Assembly: GCF_011074795.1 (NCBI RefSeq)
Contig: NZ_JAAMPF010000016.1
Span: 62,001-126,000 of the forward strand
DNA length: 64,000 nucleotides
DNA from: Marinobacter salicampi
Lineage (GTDB): Bacteria > Pseudomonadota > Gammaproteobacteria > Pseudomonadales > Oleiphilaceae
Direction: 5' to 3'
Shown here: piece by piece, positions 41,474 through 49,899 of the stretch
Layout of the letters: each line of letters opens with the position of its first letter
Numbering within the stretch: position 1 is the first letter of the stretch
Notes under the pieces: generated by a model
Told to the model about the DNA's origin: nothing
The model's input: the letters and a program-made list of their open reading frames with translations, nothing else
Databases searched by the model: none
Translations under genes and position numbers: made by a program

Positions 41474-42931
41474 ATGAAAGAACACGCCCCCTCCACTCGA
41501 GAACACAAGCGCCTATGCGCCCACTGCATTGGCGAAGAGTTCTTGTCAGAAGAGATCATCAATACAGGAACAAAACAGCCCTGCGACTACTGCTCGAATA
41601 AAGATGTCCCAACCTGGTGCCTCGCAGAAGTTGTGGTCCGTGTTCATAGTGCGATACTGGAGCACTATGAACTCACCCCCGAAGAGCAGTCTGAGTTAGA
41701 TCGTGTCATGTTTGATGAGTTTTGGTATCGCGAAGGCAGCCCAGTCATCGAAACAATTGAAGAACTGGCCGAAGTTTCCAGCGATATCGCAAACGATATC
41801 CGTGCTGTATTAGAAGTATGGTATCCGGGCGATGGTGATCCATTCGACGACCCCCAAGAACCTCCTTTCTGCCTAGAGGCCCACTACCAAGAGAAAGGTA
41901 TCGATACCTCCGAATGGGATCAGCAATGGGAGAAGTTTGAGTTTGCACTCAAAGAAAAAAGTCGTTTCTTTAATAATCTGGCGGCTGAGATCCTTGACGA
42001 TGTTTTTGCAAATATTCACTCGCTGCCAGCGAATGGTGGGCTGAAAATAATAGAAACTGCAGGGCCTGGGACCAATATTACCGAATTGTTTCGGGCCAGG
42101 GCCTTTCAGTCTGCTTCTGACGTTATGAAAGCTATTGAACGACCCGACAGGCTTCTGAGCGCTCCTCCGGCCCGATTTGCTGCATCAGGACGAATGAACG
42201 CACGGGGTATCGCCGTGTTTTATGGTGCCAGCAACTCAGATATTGCGCTGGCGGAAGTGAGACCACCCGTGGGTAGCGATGTCGTGGTGGCATGCTTCAA
42301 AATAATCGTGCCCCTCAAACTCCTGAACTTGATTAACCTAGAGAAGGTTTCCCACTCGGGAGGTAGTCTCTTTGACCCGGCATTCGGAAAGGAGATAAAC
42401 AGAATCTCTTTCTTGCGCACTTTGGGTAAGCGGTTCGCAAGGCCGGTGATGCCCGGTGATCAAGATATTGATTACATAGCCACGCAAGCGGTTGCCGATT
42501 ATTTAGCGAATCATGTAAATCCAAGTTTAGACGGCATCATTTTCAAGTCGGTACAGGGGTCTGCCGAAGGTTATAACATTGTGCTTTTTCATGAGTCTTC
42601 ACTAGTAAAGGAGCTTGAAATACCTGATGCAGCTCAAGTAACTACTCATATGGAGGCTGACCCAGAGATCGATGAGCGTGGTCATTATTCAGTAATTGAA
42701 TGGTTACCAGGCACAACCGTGGACAGATACAATAAGAAGAAAATCAGCAAATATTTGGACTATCATGATCAATTAGTTCCTGATTATAATTCGGATTGTC
42801 ATAATCCTACTTTAGAGGTCGATACGCAGCGGTTAGTGGTCCACTCGATAACCGCTGCTAAATTCGACTCAGATGTACGGATAGTAGAACGAACTCGATA
42901 CAATAGTTCCGGTCTCACAGGAGATTTTTGA
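41474..42931 (+). CDS. Zinc-finger RES-domain protein
   Basis: A 485-residue protein. The N-terminus has two Cys pairs (C15/C18 and C37/C40) as in HEPN/RES N-terminal-domain proteins, then a helical middle region. The RES domain is at about residues 235-385, with RFAASGRMNARGIAVFYGA and the hallmark Arg and Tyr, followed by LAEVRPP. Family knowledge: RES enzymes of toxin-antitoxin pairs break down NAD+ or modify proteins with ADP-ribose. This large version has no adjacent Xre antitoxin, so it may be an effector of a defence system. The catalytic residues are not verified. The ATG at 41474 follows AGGAAGATC. Confidence 0.82.
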   Translation: MKEHAPSTREHKRLCAHCIGEEFLSEEIINTGTKQPCDYCSNKDVPTWCLAEVVVRVHSAILEHYELTPEEQSELDRVMFDEFWYREGSPVIETIEELAEVSSDIANDIRAVLEVWYPGDGDPFDDPQEPPFCLEAHYQEKGIDTSEWDQQWEKFEFALKEKSRFFNNLAAEILDDVFANIHSLPANGGLKIIETAGPGTNITELFRARAFQSASDVMKAIERPDRLLSAPPARFAASGRMNARGIAVFYGASNSDIALAEVRPPVGSDVVVACFKIIVPLKLLNLINLEKVSHSGGSLFDPAFGKEINRISFLRTLGKRFARPVMPGDQDIDYIATQAVADYLANHVNPSLDGIIFKSVQGSAEGYNIVLFHESSLVKELEIPDAAQVTTHMEADPEIDERGHYSVIEWLPGTTVDRYNKKKISKYLDYHDQLVPDYNSDCHNPTLEVDTQRLVVHSITAAKFDSDVRIVERTRYNSSGLTGDF

Positions 42932-43302
42932 TTCCGATAGAAGTCGCTCGGGCAAGGCCCCGGATGTGTGGTTTCCATGCTGGCTAGGGCCGATATCTGT
43001 CGCGAGTTATTCACACCTCACGACAACACTAAGCAGGGTACGGTCCAATGCTGGTGTAGGCCCGAATCATCCTATCATAGGTAACGGGCCGCACATTTCG
43101 CGCGTGGCCCAGAACAGGGTGCTGCTCTTTGGAGCTTGAGAGTAATACTCCTAGTAGGCGGCTACTAGCAGAGAAGGGCGGCGATCACGGGTACGTCAGA
43201 TGCTTACACCGATCGCCATAAAGCTGCTCCGCTTTGCCTTGGAAAGGCAATGCGGTTCCAGAGAGAAGATTATTAAAAAATATAATTGGGCATTCTAATT
43301 TA
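42932..43302. other. Convergent intergenic region with stacked hairpins
   Basis: The region lies between the RES gene and the minus-strand KAP gene. It contains CTAGTAG/CTACTAG (43151-43168), GGCGATC (43180-43186) with GATCGCC (43211-43217), and TTGCCTT/AAGGCAA (43234-43250). No gene is seen. It may be a two-way terminator or a remnant of another element. Confidence 0.45.
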
Positions 43303-44892
43303 CTAGGAGACCATTGTTATCTGTTCAAAGTAACTGCTTAAAGGATTACGTGAGAAATCATTAACACCAGCCGTTTGAACTTCCTGTTTTAGCGCAGCCG
43401 TGTATAGTGATTCGCTACCATTATATACAGTAGAAGCGCTTTTTACTTCTTTTAAGTAGTCAGGGGGGTTAATGGAGAACATTCTCAAAAATGAAATTAA
43501 AATAGTAGGTATCTTTGCATTAATTACTGAACCGTCCTTTGTGTACGTCGAAAAGGAAATGTCGTACTTTCCCCCTGAAATTACCGGTCTTAATAACGGC
43601 TCAATTGCCTGGTCACTTTTAATTGAATGAGGGGAATTTTTTAGTTTACGGAATAAAGACTTTTTCCGCTGCCATAATACAGTTAGGCAAAGCGATGGTA
43701 TAGAATGAGTTTTAAGTCCCTTGCTACTTCTGGCGAGCAGTAAAGTGTGAAAGGAAGCTAAAAGTTGTTTCTGGGAACGCAGATCAAGACCAAAGAACTC
43801 AGCAACTATTCGAAAATCCTCGGCCAGAGATAGTTTATCCTCTTTTAATGTATCGATAGCGTAAGGAATAAGTTTATAGTCCTGCACAGCATTTGTAAGA
43901 CCATATTCGGTAATTAGCGTTTCTGAAATCTTCCGCTGATCTGGTACATGAAGCCCAATCTCTCTATTAAAGATACGGTTGAAGTATATCTCTGCGTCAT
44001 AATGTTCGCCGTAAATACCATTTAAAGCTGCTTGAAGTTGTTCCCCATCCGTTGCAAAAATAAAATATAAACCATCGACGGAGAATAGATGTTTAACGCA
44101 CTCAATAAGCTCGATTGTAAAATCAGGGCGACATCGATCTAACTCATCGATCAGAATGTAAATTGGAGCTTTTTTGGAGTTTGATATAACGCCTGGTTTG
44201 TTTTGTTCAGTTAAAACACGAATAATATCGGCCAGAGACTTACGGAAAGACTCTACAGCTTCCCGCCTGGAGTTTTCTCCATCAAATATGTCGGAGTCGA
44301 CGCTGGCCATTGCAGCTTCAACGCTGGCGCCTATGGTCTTCTTAAGATGTTCCTGGTCTTCTTTTGATAAAGCAGGAGGCTTATTGGTCTCGTCGGAATC
44401 ATCGGAATCTTCCTGAGAACCTGTCAAAACAGGGTACCCAAGGATAAGTGTGCTCACACCGGCAGTAAAGAGTTTTGGGGCGGCTGCTTTGCCTGCTGAT
44501 TTAATCACCTTCAGGGCACTGGCAATAAGTGAACTTTTTCTGCTGATGTTGTCTTCGGCGCTCGGACCATTTTCATCAAGCTGGATACATAATTCTCTTG
44601 TTATTTGGGATATAAAGGAGAGTAGGGGATCTTTAGCGTAGTCATTTGCCCAGGCGTTGTATCGAAGCACAATGTGCTCTTGTATTAAATCCCGAGAGAA
44701 TCTATTTAAGAAGAAAGTCTTTCCATAGCCCCATTCGGCGTCGAGATTTAGCACGAAGGATTTAGTGCGATCTTCTGAAAGAAACCCTGATGCATATTGT
44801 TGGTCAAGGAAAGATTTTAATAATATTGCTTGCTCATAGCGGTCAAGCTTGTCGTCTTTCCAATAATCGGGCATTTCAATTTGTTCAGCCAT
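43303..44892 (-). CDS. KAP-family P-loop NTPase
   Basis: A 529-residue NTPase. The Walker A is GYGKT (55-59), WAND follows at about 81-84, a hydrophobic insert lies at about 142-157 in the usual KAP position, and the Walker B is LIDELDRC (247-254). The C-terminal 200 residues are helical and unrecognised. I chose the ATG at 44892 because AAAAGGA precedes it; a TTG at 44907 is in frame. Family knowledge: KAP NTPases are membrane-associated and common in phage-defence islands, where they join with various effectors. No obvious partner is next to it except the genes at 45391 onward. Confidence 0.88.
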   Translation of the reverse strand: MAEQIEMPDYWKDDKLDRYEQAILLKSFLDQQYASGFLSEDRTKSFVLNLDAEWGYGKTFFLNRFSRDLIQEHIVLRYNAWANDYAKDPLLSFISQITRELCIQLDENGPSAEDNISRKSSLIASALKVIKSAGKAAAPKLFTAGVSTLILGYPVLTGSQEDSDDSDETNKPPALSKEDQEHLKKTIGASVEAAMASVDSDIFDGENSRREAVESFRKSLADIIRVLTEQNKPGVISNSKKAPIYILIDELDRCRPDFTIELIECVKHLFSVDGLYFIFATDGEQLQAALNGIYGEHYDAEIYFNRIFNREIGLHVPDQRKISETLITEYGLTNAVQDYKLIPYAIDTLKEDKLSLAEDFRIVAEFFGLDLRSQKQLLASFHTLLLARSSKGLKTHSIPSLCLTVLWQRKKSLFRKLKNSPHSIKSDQAIEPLLRPVISGGKYDISFSTYTKDGSVINAKIPTILISFLRMFSINPPDYLKEVKSASTVYNGSESLYTAALKQEVQTAGVNDFSRNPLSSYFEQITMVS

Positions 44893-45390
44893 GGATATCC
44901 TTTTCAAGTATTTGAAGTGGAGCTAGAAGGCAAGTTTAGCACTTTGTGTCAAAAGCCATAATCTGTAGGTTCTTGCTAGTGCTGTTTCAACAAGTGTGTC
45001 ACAAAAAGGACTAAACGCATCGCTTAGCAGAATTATAATGTAGCTGGAGGGTATAGACGATTGGCCAGTATGTGGTTTCGTAGGGCGTCTGAGCAAGTCA
45101 AACAGCAAGTAACCTCTGGGTGTAAGTCTATGAGGTGGGTTGAGAAAAGTAACGGATAGTAAACCAACTGTAAGCAAGCATAAAATTAGCTTGCTTGAAT
45201 GTCATATACTTGGGAGTATATGACAAATAGGCGCGTAGTTTTGGATTTGGGCTGTTATGCCCTTCAAAATTCGAAATCGGAGTTTGGCCGAAAACTGGGG
45301 AGAATATGTGCCGGAAGCGATGTGCAGTGAAATTAGTATAGACCAACTGCTCAGGCCAATGTCAAAAAAGTTGAACTGGAGAAAAACTGA
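44893..45390. other. Divergent intergenic region with a strong palindrome
   Basis: About 500 bases between the KAP gene and the membrane-protein operon. It contains the 24-base palindrome at 45201-45224. Short ORFs on both strands here look random. The region is AT-rich and probably holds both promoters. Confidence 0.45.
45201..45224. promoter_or_regulatory. Perfect inverted repeat, operator-like
   Basis: GTCATATACT and AGTATATGAC are perfect 10-bp arms around a TGGG centre. The site lies between two divergent genes with no terminator T-run, so a repressor-binding operator is the best guess. Confidence 0.6.
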
Positions 45391-46191
45391 ATGAATGTGG
45401 AGCGCTTCCCTGAAGAACTAATGAGTGAAGGTCGCAAATGGAATTCGCAAAGGCTCGTTCCTGAACACGACGAACTCTTCAGCTCAATGGCACCGGAATT
45501 CATTCCACTGACACGCGGCTGGTCATGGCTGGCCATCAATAAGTCGCCGTTCACTCGTGAGGTCGGTCTACTGCTCGTGAGTACCGCTTTATGGCTGATA
45601 TGCGCTGCGCTCCTCTATTCTTTTCTCAGCCTGATACCATACCCTGATGCCTCGGGTTTAGAGTCCAGAAAGGGACTCGGTGCAATTGTGGGAGGCCTCA
45701 TTATGGCTGCGTTTGTGGCTCTGATTAACAGTGAGATCAAAACGCACCTGCTCGAAAAAAAGGCTTACTCTCGTCCGATTTCCGAACGTCAAAAGCTGGC
45801 AGCTGATGTTATTTGCCTGGCGCTTTCCTTCCGGCGAGAGGATCTGATTGATCAAAACGTACTCCAGCGAGCGCTAGATTCTGGCTTTCAAGCATCTGTG
45901 GCTACTCAAAGAATTGACTATGCTCACGATGCGCTTGTTAAAGCAGCGAGAGAGGTAGCAGAAGACCTGATCTCCGAGGAAAAGCTACGTATTAGACGAG
46001 GTTATGTGGGTGTAGCTGGTAATGAGAGGCTGGACCTCACAAGACTTCTTGCGTCTCTTCGTGAAGCGGCTAATGGGTTTTCAACGCATATTGACCACCT
46101 GGTGGCAGCCAAGGATCTGCAGGCCATAATCGAGCTTCGCCGGCAAGAACTTAACGCCGCCGTGGAAAGCCAAATTCCAGCAAAGCTGTAG
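45391..46191 (+). CDS. Membrane protein heading the recombinase operon
   Basis: A 266-residue protein with two membrane helices (about residues 62-83 and 100-117), an N-terminal cytoplasmic part and a long helical C-terminal cytoplasmic part. GGAG nine bases upstream supports the ATG. It is followed ten bases after its stop by the next small membrane gene, so five genes form one transcription unit. No family is recognised. Confidence 0.7.
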   Translation: MNVERFPEELMSEGRKWNSQRLVPEHDELFSSMAPEFIPLTRGWSWLAINKSPFTREVGLLLVSTALWLICAALLYSFLSLIPYPDASGLESRKGLGAIVGGLIMAAFVALINSEIKTHLLEKKAYSRPISERQKLAADVICLALSFRREDLIDQNVLQRALDSGFQASVATQRIDYAHDALVKAAREVAEDLISEEKLRIRRGYVGVAGNERLDLTRLLASLREAANGFSTHIDHLVAAKDLQAIIELRRQELNAAVESQIPAKL

Positions 46192-46201
46192 GTGTAGCAC
46201 C

Positions 46202-46375
46202 ATGCAAATGATATTGACCATGGTCGCGTTCAGTATGCTCATGGGATGGCTATTCGTCGGTATATCCATGGGAACTTGGCTTCTTGATCCCATCATCGCC
46301 ATAGTGTTGTGCTTGGCTGTAGCAGGAGCTTTGACGGAGTACCAACAATGGAGATGGAGAAACAAACAATTATGA
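46202..46375 (+). CDS. 57-aa membrane protein
   Basis: Two hydrophobic segments span most of the peptide (residues 3-25 and 29-44), then a basic tail RWRNKQL. The upstream gene's end (GCTGTAGGTGTAGC) supplies a weak ribosome binding site. Its last four bases overlap the start of the next gene (ATGA). Confidence 0.55.
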   Translation: MQMILTMVAFSMLMGWLFVGISMGTWLLDPIIAIVLCLAVAGALTEYQQWRWRNKQL

Positions 46376-46677
46376 ATAAGACTTTTCTGGCCGGCGCCGT
46401 TTTGCTGGGGTTTGCCGTTTATTGTTTGATGGGCACGTTTGGAGTTGGTGGCGACACGCTGGGTTTCGTTTTGATTGAACTCGGGGTTCCTGAGGAGTAT
46501 TCGGATAACGGCAGTCGCATGCTCTCGGGCCTGTTGTTCGCGACTGCGATCGTGCTTCAGGTCATGGGTTATTCTGTCGCAGCTGATGGCCGGGTTGTTT
46601 CTACTGAAGAGGTACAGGCAGTAATGAAGGCGGTTCGCGAAGCCGAAACCAATCGAGGAGATGGCAATGCGCTCTGA
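46372..46677 (+). CDS. 101-aa membrane protein
   Basis: I chose the ATG at 46372, which overlaps the previous stop and gives a start MNKTFLAGAVLLGF; the longer frame from 46309 is less likely. It has two hydrophobic helices (about residues 3-22 and 52-67) and an acidic C-terminus (EAETNRGDGN). Its end overlaps the next small gene. No family is recognised. Confidence 0.62.
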   Translation: MNKTFLAGAVLLGFAVYCLMGTFGVGGDTLGFVLIELGVPEEYSDNGSRMLSGLLFATAIVLQVMGYSVAADGRVVSTEEVQAVMKAVREAETNRGDGNAL

Positions 46678-46834
46678 TTCACGCTCCCAGGTGAGTTCGG
46701 ACCCAGAGCAATTTATAGATCACTATCCCGAGCTTAAACCAGGTTCGCGGCCTGCTCTGGAAGGTCCAGCACCGGCACCTTGCTCTGCACACGTTATTGA
46801 AGCTGACCTGCAGAGGTTGTTGACCGGTGAATGA
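46667..46834 (+). CDS. Unknown 55-aa soluble protein in the recombinase operon
   Basis: It starts at an ATG at 46667 inside the end of the previous gene, with AGGAG eight bases upstream. It is Pro- and Glu-rich (PSEQFIDHYPELKPGSRPA-like character) and ends eight bases into the recombinase gene. Overlaps on both sides support it being real. Confidence 0.5.
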   Translation: MRSDSRSQVSSDPEQFIDHYPELKPGSRPALEGPAPAPCSAHVIEADLQRLLTGE

Positions 46835-48089
46835 CAAGGATGCCGTGGTTGACCTTCACCCACTGTTCGATACAGCAAAGCGGCTTATCGAGTCAGAAAC
46901 GACCCTTAATGACTACCCTTCCCTCGCCCAATACTTGGTTTCACGACCTGTCCCAGCGCTAAGTGATTGGGAGATATCTGCTCAGTATCTCACTGAATAT
47001 GCTTCCAGCTCTGGCACCTTTAGCCGATTCAGGGGCGAGATCCAACGTTTCCTTTTGTACCTCTGGAACATTTCCGAGCGATCGCTTGTGGAATGCACCT
47101 CTGACGACATCAATGCCTACATGCGGTTTCTTAAGGAGCCGGGGCCCTGCTGGGTTGGAGAAAACCCCATACACGGTTTCAAAACCGAGGGCTCAGGCTT
47201 CCGTGTGCCGATAGCAGACTGGCGCCCCTTCGTTTCCAGGGGCCAATACGTAATTCGCCAGGCAACACTCGATGCTGCAACAAGGGCGCTTCACGTCTAC
47301 TTTAGAACGTTGGTAACTCGGAAGTATCTGGACCGGAGCCCGATGGTTTCAGCTCGCAAAGCGGACCAGAAAGCCCGCCGGGAGAACTTTGAAGATGATA
47401 ATGGCGAAGAAACGGCACCCCGGCTCACAGACTGGCAATGGGGTTACCTCAAGGAATCGTTGCTGGCGGCCTGTGAAGAGGATGATCAGTACGAGCGTCA
47501 CCTTTTCGTGATCATTACGATGAAAACCCTTTATCTACGGGTCTCTGAGCTGGCTCCCCAGACCAACGAACTTACAGGGGAAACCTACGCGCCCACAATG
47601 GGAGCGTTCCGCCAGAAAGTCGTAACGGGACATCGCTATTGGCACATTAAGATCCTCGGAAAGGGCATGAAAGAGCGCTACATTCCCCTTCCCGCTGGCT
47701 ACCTCCACTACCTCAAGCGGTTCAGGCGCTGGCGGGCGCTCCCTCCCTTGCCCGAAAAAGGCGAGCAAGTGCCAATGATTCCCCGGAAATCCGGTACCGG
47801 GCAAGTTGGCAAACGCTCACTGGAGCGCATCATTAAAGAGGCCTACCTGCTGGCGGCTGCTCGGATGAAAAAAGAGGGGCGCGAAGACGATGCTCTGGAA
47901 ATGAAACAGATCGCAGATCACACACACTATCTCCGGCATACCGGGGCCAGCATGGATATCGAGGCAGGCCGTCCAATTCGCCATGTTTCTGAAGATCTGG
48001 GGCATGAGTCTGTAGCGTTCACAGAATCAATTTACATCAGTTCCGACAGCACAGAACGGTACCTGACAGGCCTGAAAAGGAAGGTATGA
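46827..48089 (+). CDS. Tyrosine recombinase (integrase family)
   Basis: A 420-residue tyrosine recombinase. The catalytic set is visible: Arg238 in LYLRVSEL, Lys279 in GKGMKERYIPL, His367-x-x-Arg370 in HYLRH, His393 in LGHES and the nucleophile Tyr403 in ESIYIS. An N-terminal SAM-like DNA-binding domain covers about residues 30-170. The GTG start at 46827 overlaps the previous gene. It probably integrates or excises a DNA element, but I see no paired attachment sites. It is notable that it is translated as the last gene of an operon of membrane proteins. Confidence 0.9.
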   Translation: MNDKDAVVDLHPLFDTAKRLIESETTLNDYPSLAQYLVSRPVPALSDWEISAQYLTEYASSSGTFSRFRGEIQRFLLYLWNISERSLVECTSDDINAYMRFLKEPGPCWVGENPIHGFKTEGSGFRVPIADWRPFVSRGQYVIRQATLDAATRALHVYFRTLVTRKYLDRSPMVSARKADQKARRENFEDDNGEETAPRLTDWQWGYLKESLLAACEEDDQYERHLFVIITMKTLYLRVSELAPQTNELTGETYAPTMGAFRQKVVTGHRYWHIKILGKGMKERYIPLPAGYLHYLKRFRRWRALPPLPEKGEQVPMIPRKSGTGQVGKRSLERIIKEAYLLAAARMKKEGREDDALEMKQIADHTHYLRHTGASMDIEAGRPIRHVSEDLGHESVAFTESIYISSDSTERYLTGLKRKV

Positions 48090-48188
48090 AGATTGGAAGT
48101 GCCCTTTTTTGATTTTCGATTCTCCAAGCGGCAAGCCCCCCGAAATACCGGGGTTCAAACGTAGAACTTACTTCGGCTTTAACTTCCA

Positions 48189-49421
48189 ATGAAAAAGAAA
48201 CTATTGATAACTGTCGGCGCTGGGGCCTCTCTGGATTTCGGTCTGCCCTCCGTCAATGCTATAGGCGAACTTTTCGATCGTTGTGCTTGTAAAAGTCACT
48301 CCCTAGCAGATAACCCTGGCTCGAATCTGTATCGACACTGCCGGAACGCGATCGACCAGTATTATGCTGGCGCCCCGAAGCCTGCGTTACGGAAATGGGC
48401 GAACTTTGAGGAAGTGTTGTATCAGCTCAACCTGTTGATCCCATACCTGTCTGACCCATATAAGTTACACGGGTCGAATGCATTGCTTTTGGCCAACTGT
48501 TTGCCAGACGTGAGGTTCCTTGGACGGCAGAGGAGAGCTGTTGACGCGGAAGTTATGAGCAGTCTTACCGGTACGCTGATGAGCGAACTGGCCAATCACT
48601 TCATCGACCACTGCGATACGGTCAGGAGGACGAAGACAAATGAGATCGCCGATTTGAGGAAGTTCCTAACCACTCTGCAAGCCGAGTTCGAGATCGGCAT
48701 CATTACCCTGAACTACGATAACCTCTTCACCCAGGCAATGCCGGAACTCCATACTGGCTTCGACAAAGCAGGCACTTTCGCTCCAATGTCTGTTTTATCC
48801 CGATCGGACTGGAACTTCATTTATCACCTGCATGGATCGGTTCATTTCGCGATGACCGACGCTTCGCATGAAATGCACAGCATCTCCTGGGTCGATACAC
48901 CATCGAAAGGCCAAGCGGTTGATCCAAGGGGCCGCAGCAGCCAGAACTCAATGGAAGGAACGTCCTACCCAATGTCCACACTCGTGGCCGGGTACGGCAA
49001 GACTCAACAGATACTGCGCCAACCCTTCCGCACGTACTTTTCGCAAGTCAACCGCCTCGTCCACGAAGCCGATAGCCTTCTCTTCCTTGGTTACGGTTTT
49101 GGCGACCTCCATCTGAATGCCGCGTTTTCTGAGGTACGGGATCGGCATCGCCCAGTCGTTGTAGTTGACTGGGCCGCCAATGGCCAAGATCCGCTCCAGT
49201 TCCGCGACGATGTTTGGGCCAACAATCTCTTCGAGACCCTTCCTGGCAATGCATATAGCATGGGTTCTGCTGGTAATGATTTTCCTGCCTATCTTCGCGA
49301 ACTGCGTGCTGCGCGTGAGCTGGAAGTCTCTAACGATCCCAACTATCCCTTGGCTGTCTGGTACAACGGCATGCTCGAAGCGTGCCGGCATCCGCAGAAG
49401 ATCCTGGAACATCTCAAGTAG
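48189..49421 (+). CDS. SIR2-like (NAD+-binding) defence-type protein
   Basis: A 410-residue soluble protein with SIR2-like features: GAGAS (10-14) in a VGAGASLDFGLP context, TLNYDNLF (173-180), HLHGS (213-217) and a C-terminal LFLGYGFGD. These fit the SIR2_2 group, whose members in defence islands deplete NAD+ in infected cells. The ATG at 48189 has a poor ribosome binding site, but no better start is seen. It lies 100 bases after the recombinase and may share its transcript. Confidence 0.85.
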   Translation: MKKKLLITVGAGASLDFGLPSVNAIGELFDRCACKSHSLADNPGSNLYRHCRNAIDQYYAGAPKPALRKWANFEEVLYQLNLLIPYLSDPYKLHGSNALLLANCLPDVRFLGRQRRAVDAEVMSSLTGTLMSELANHFIDHCDTVRRTKTNEIADLRKFLTTLQAEFEIGIITLNYDNLFTQAMPELHTGFDKAGTFAPMSVLSRSDWNFIYHLHGSVHFAMTDASHEMHSISWVDTPSKGQAVDPRGRSSQNSMEGTSYPMSTLVAGYGKTQQILRQPFRTYFSQVNRLVHEADSLLFLGYGFGDLHLNAAFSEVRDRHRPVVVVDWAANGQDPLQFRDDVWANNLFETLPGNAYSMGSAGNDFPAYLRELRAARELEVSNDPNYPLAVWYNGMLEACRHPQKILEHLK

Positions 49422-49597
49422 ATGTTGAGGACGCAAATTCAGTTAATCCGCAGGCTCATTTTCGCCCATCTCAAAGGCACCACCTGGAGCGCAACAAAAC
49501 ACCATTCCTAATGCTACGATTGAAGTAGTTGGATCACCTCTCTTTAAGGCATCTGCCGTATTAGAGGTAGGAGAACCTTGAAAGCTCCGGGGGTAGT

Positions 49598-49786
49598 GTG
49601 AATAAGAGTTTGCGTGATACGTGGATTTACCAAGGACGTAAGGCATTCCACGAAAAGAAAACACCGGATGACAACCCCTATAAACTACGCGACTGGCGTC
49701 ATGTGGATTGGCAGCAGGGATGGGATGAGGAAGAACAGTCTTATCCAGATCTTTTCGATTGGAGAAATAACAGGTTTAAGACGTAA
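49598..49786 (+). CDS. RMF/CrpP-like small protein
   Basis: It starts at a GTG at 49598 after a GGGGG stretch. The 62-residue protein has the arrangement YQGRKAFHEKK, then NPYKLRDW, then WQQGWDEE, matching RMF/CrpP: a Gly-Arg-Lys helix, Asn-Pro-Tyr and a Trp-x2-Gly-Trp helix. Family knowledge: RMF dimerises ribosomes and CrpP has been reported to modify a fluoroquinolone, so the role is uncertain. It is distant from the similar protein at 1717. Confidence 0.6.
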   Translation: MNKSLRDTWIYQGRKAFHEKKTPDDNPYKLRDWRHVDWQQGWDEEEQSYPDLFDWRNNRFKT

Positions 49787-49851
49787 TCAACCTTTTCTTG
49801 CTGGGGGAGTGCGTGGCTGTTAGGTCTCGCAGAGTTTCAGAACATATTAAC

Positions 49852-49886
49852 CAGAAAAGCCAGAACACTTGAGTTCTGGCCTTCCT
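49852..49886 (-). terminator. Terminator of the minus-strand periplasmic-protein unit
   Basis: Read on the minus strand, a GGCCAGAAC/GTTCTGGC stem is followed by TTTT. It lies downstream of the stop at 49900. Confidence 0.65.
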
Positions 49887-49899
49887 GGTTCCCTGCAAT

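Noticed and set aside
45128..45346. Open frame on the minus strand covering the palindrome
   Set aside because: The frame covers an operator-like palindrome and has no supporting start. The region reads better as a divergent promoter region.
48089..48188. Attachment site next to the recombinase
   Set aside because: A TGGAAGT / ACTTCCA pair brackets the gap, but the arms are only 7 bases and no matching second site is visible.
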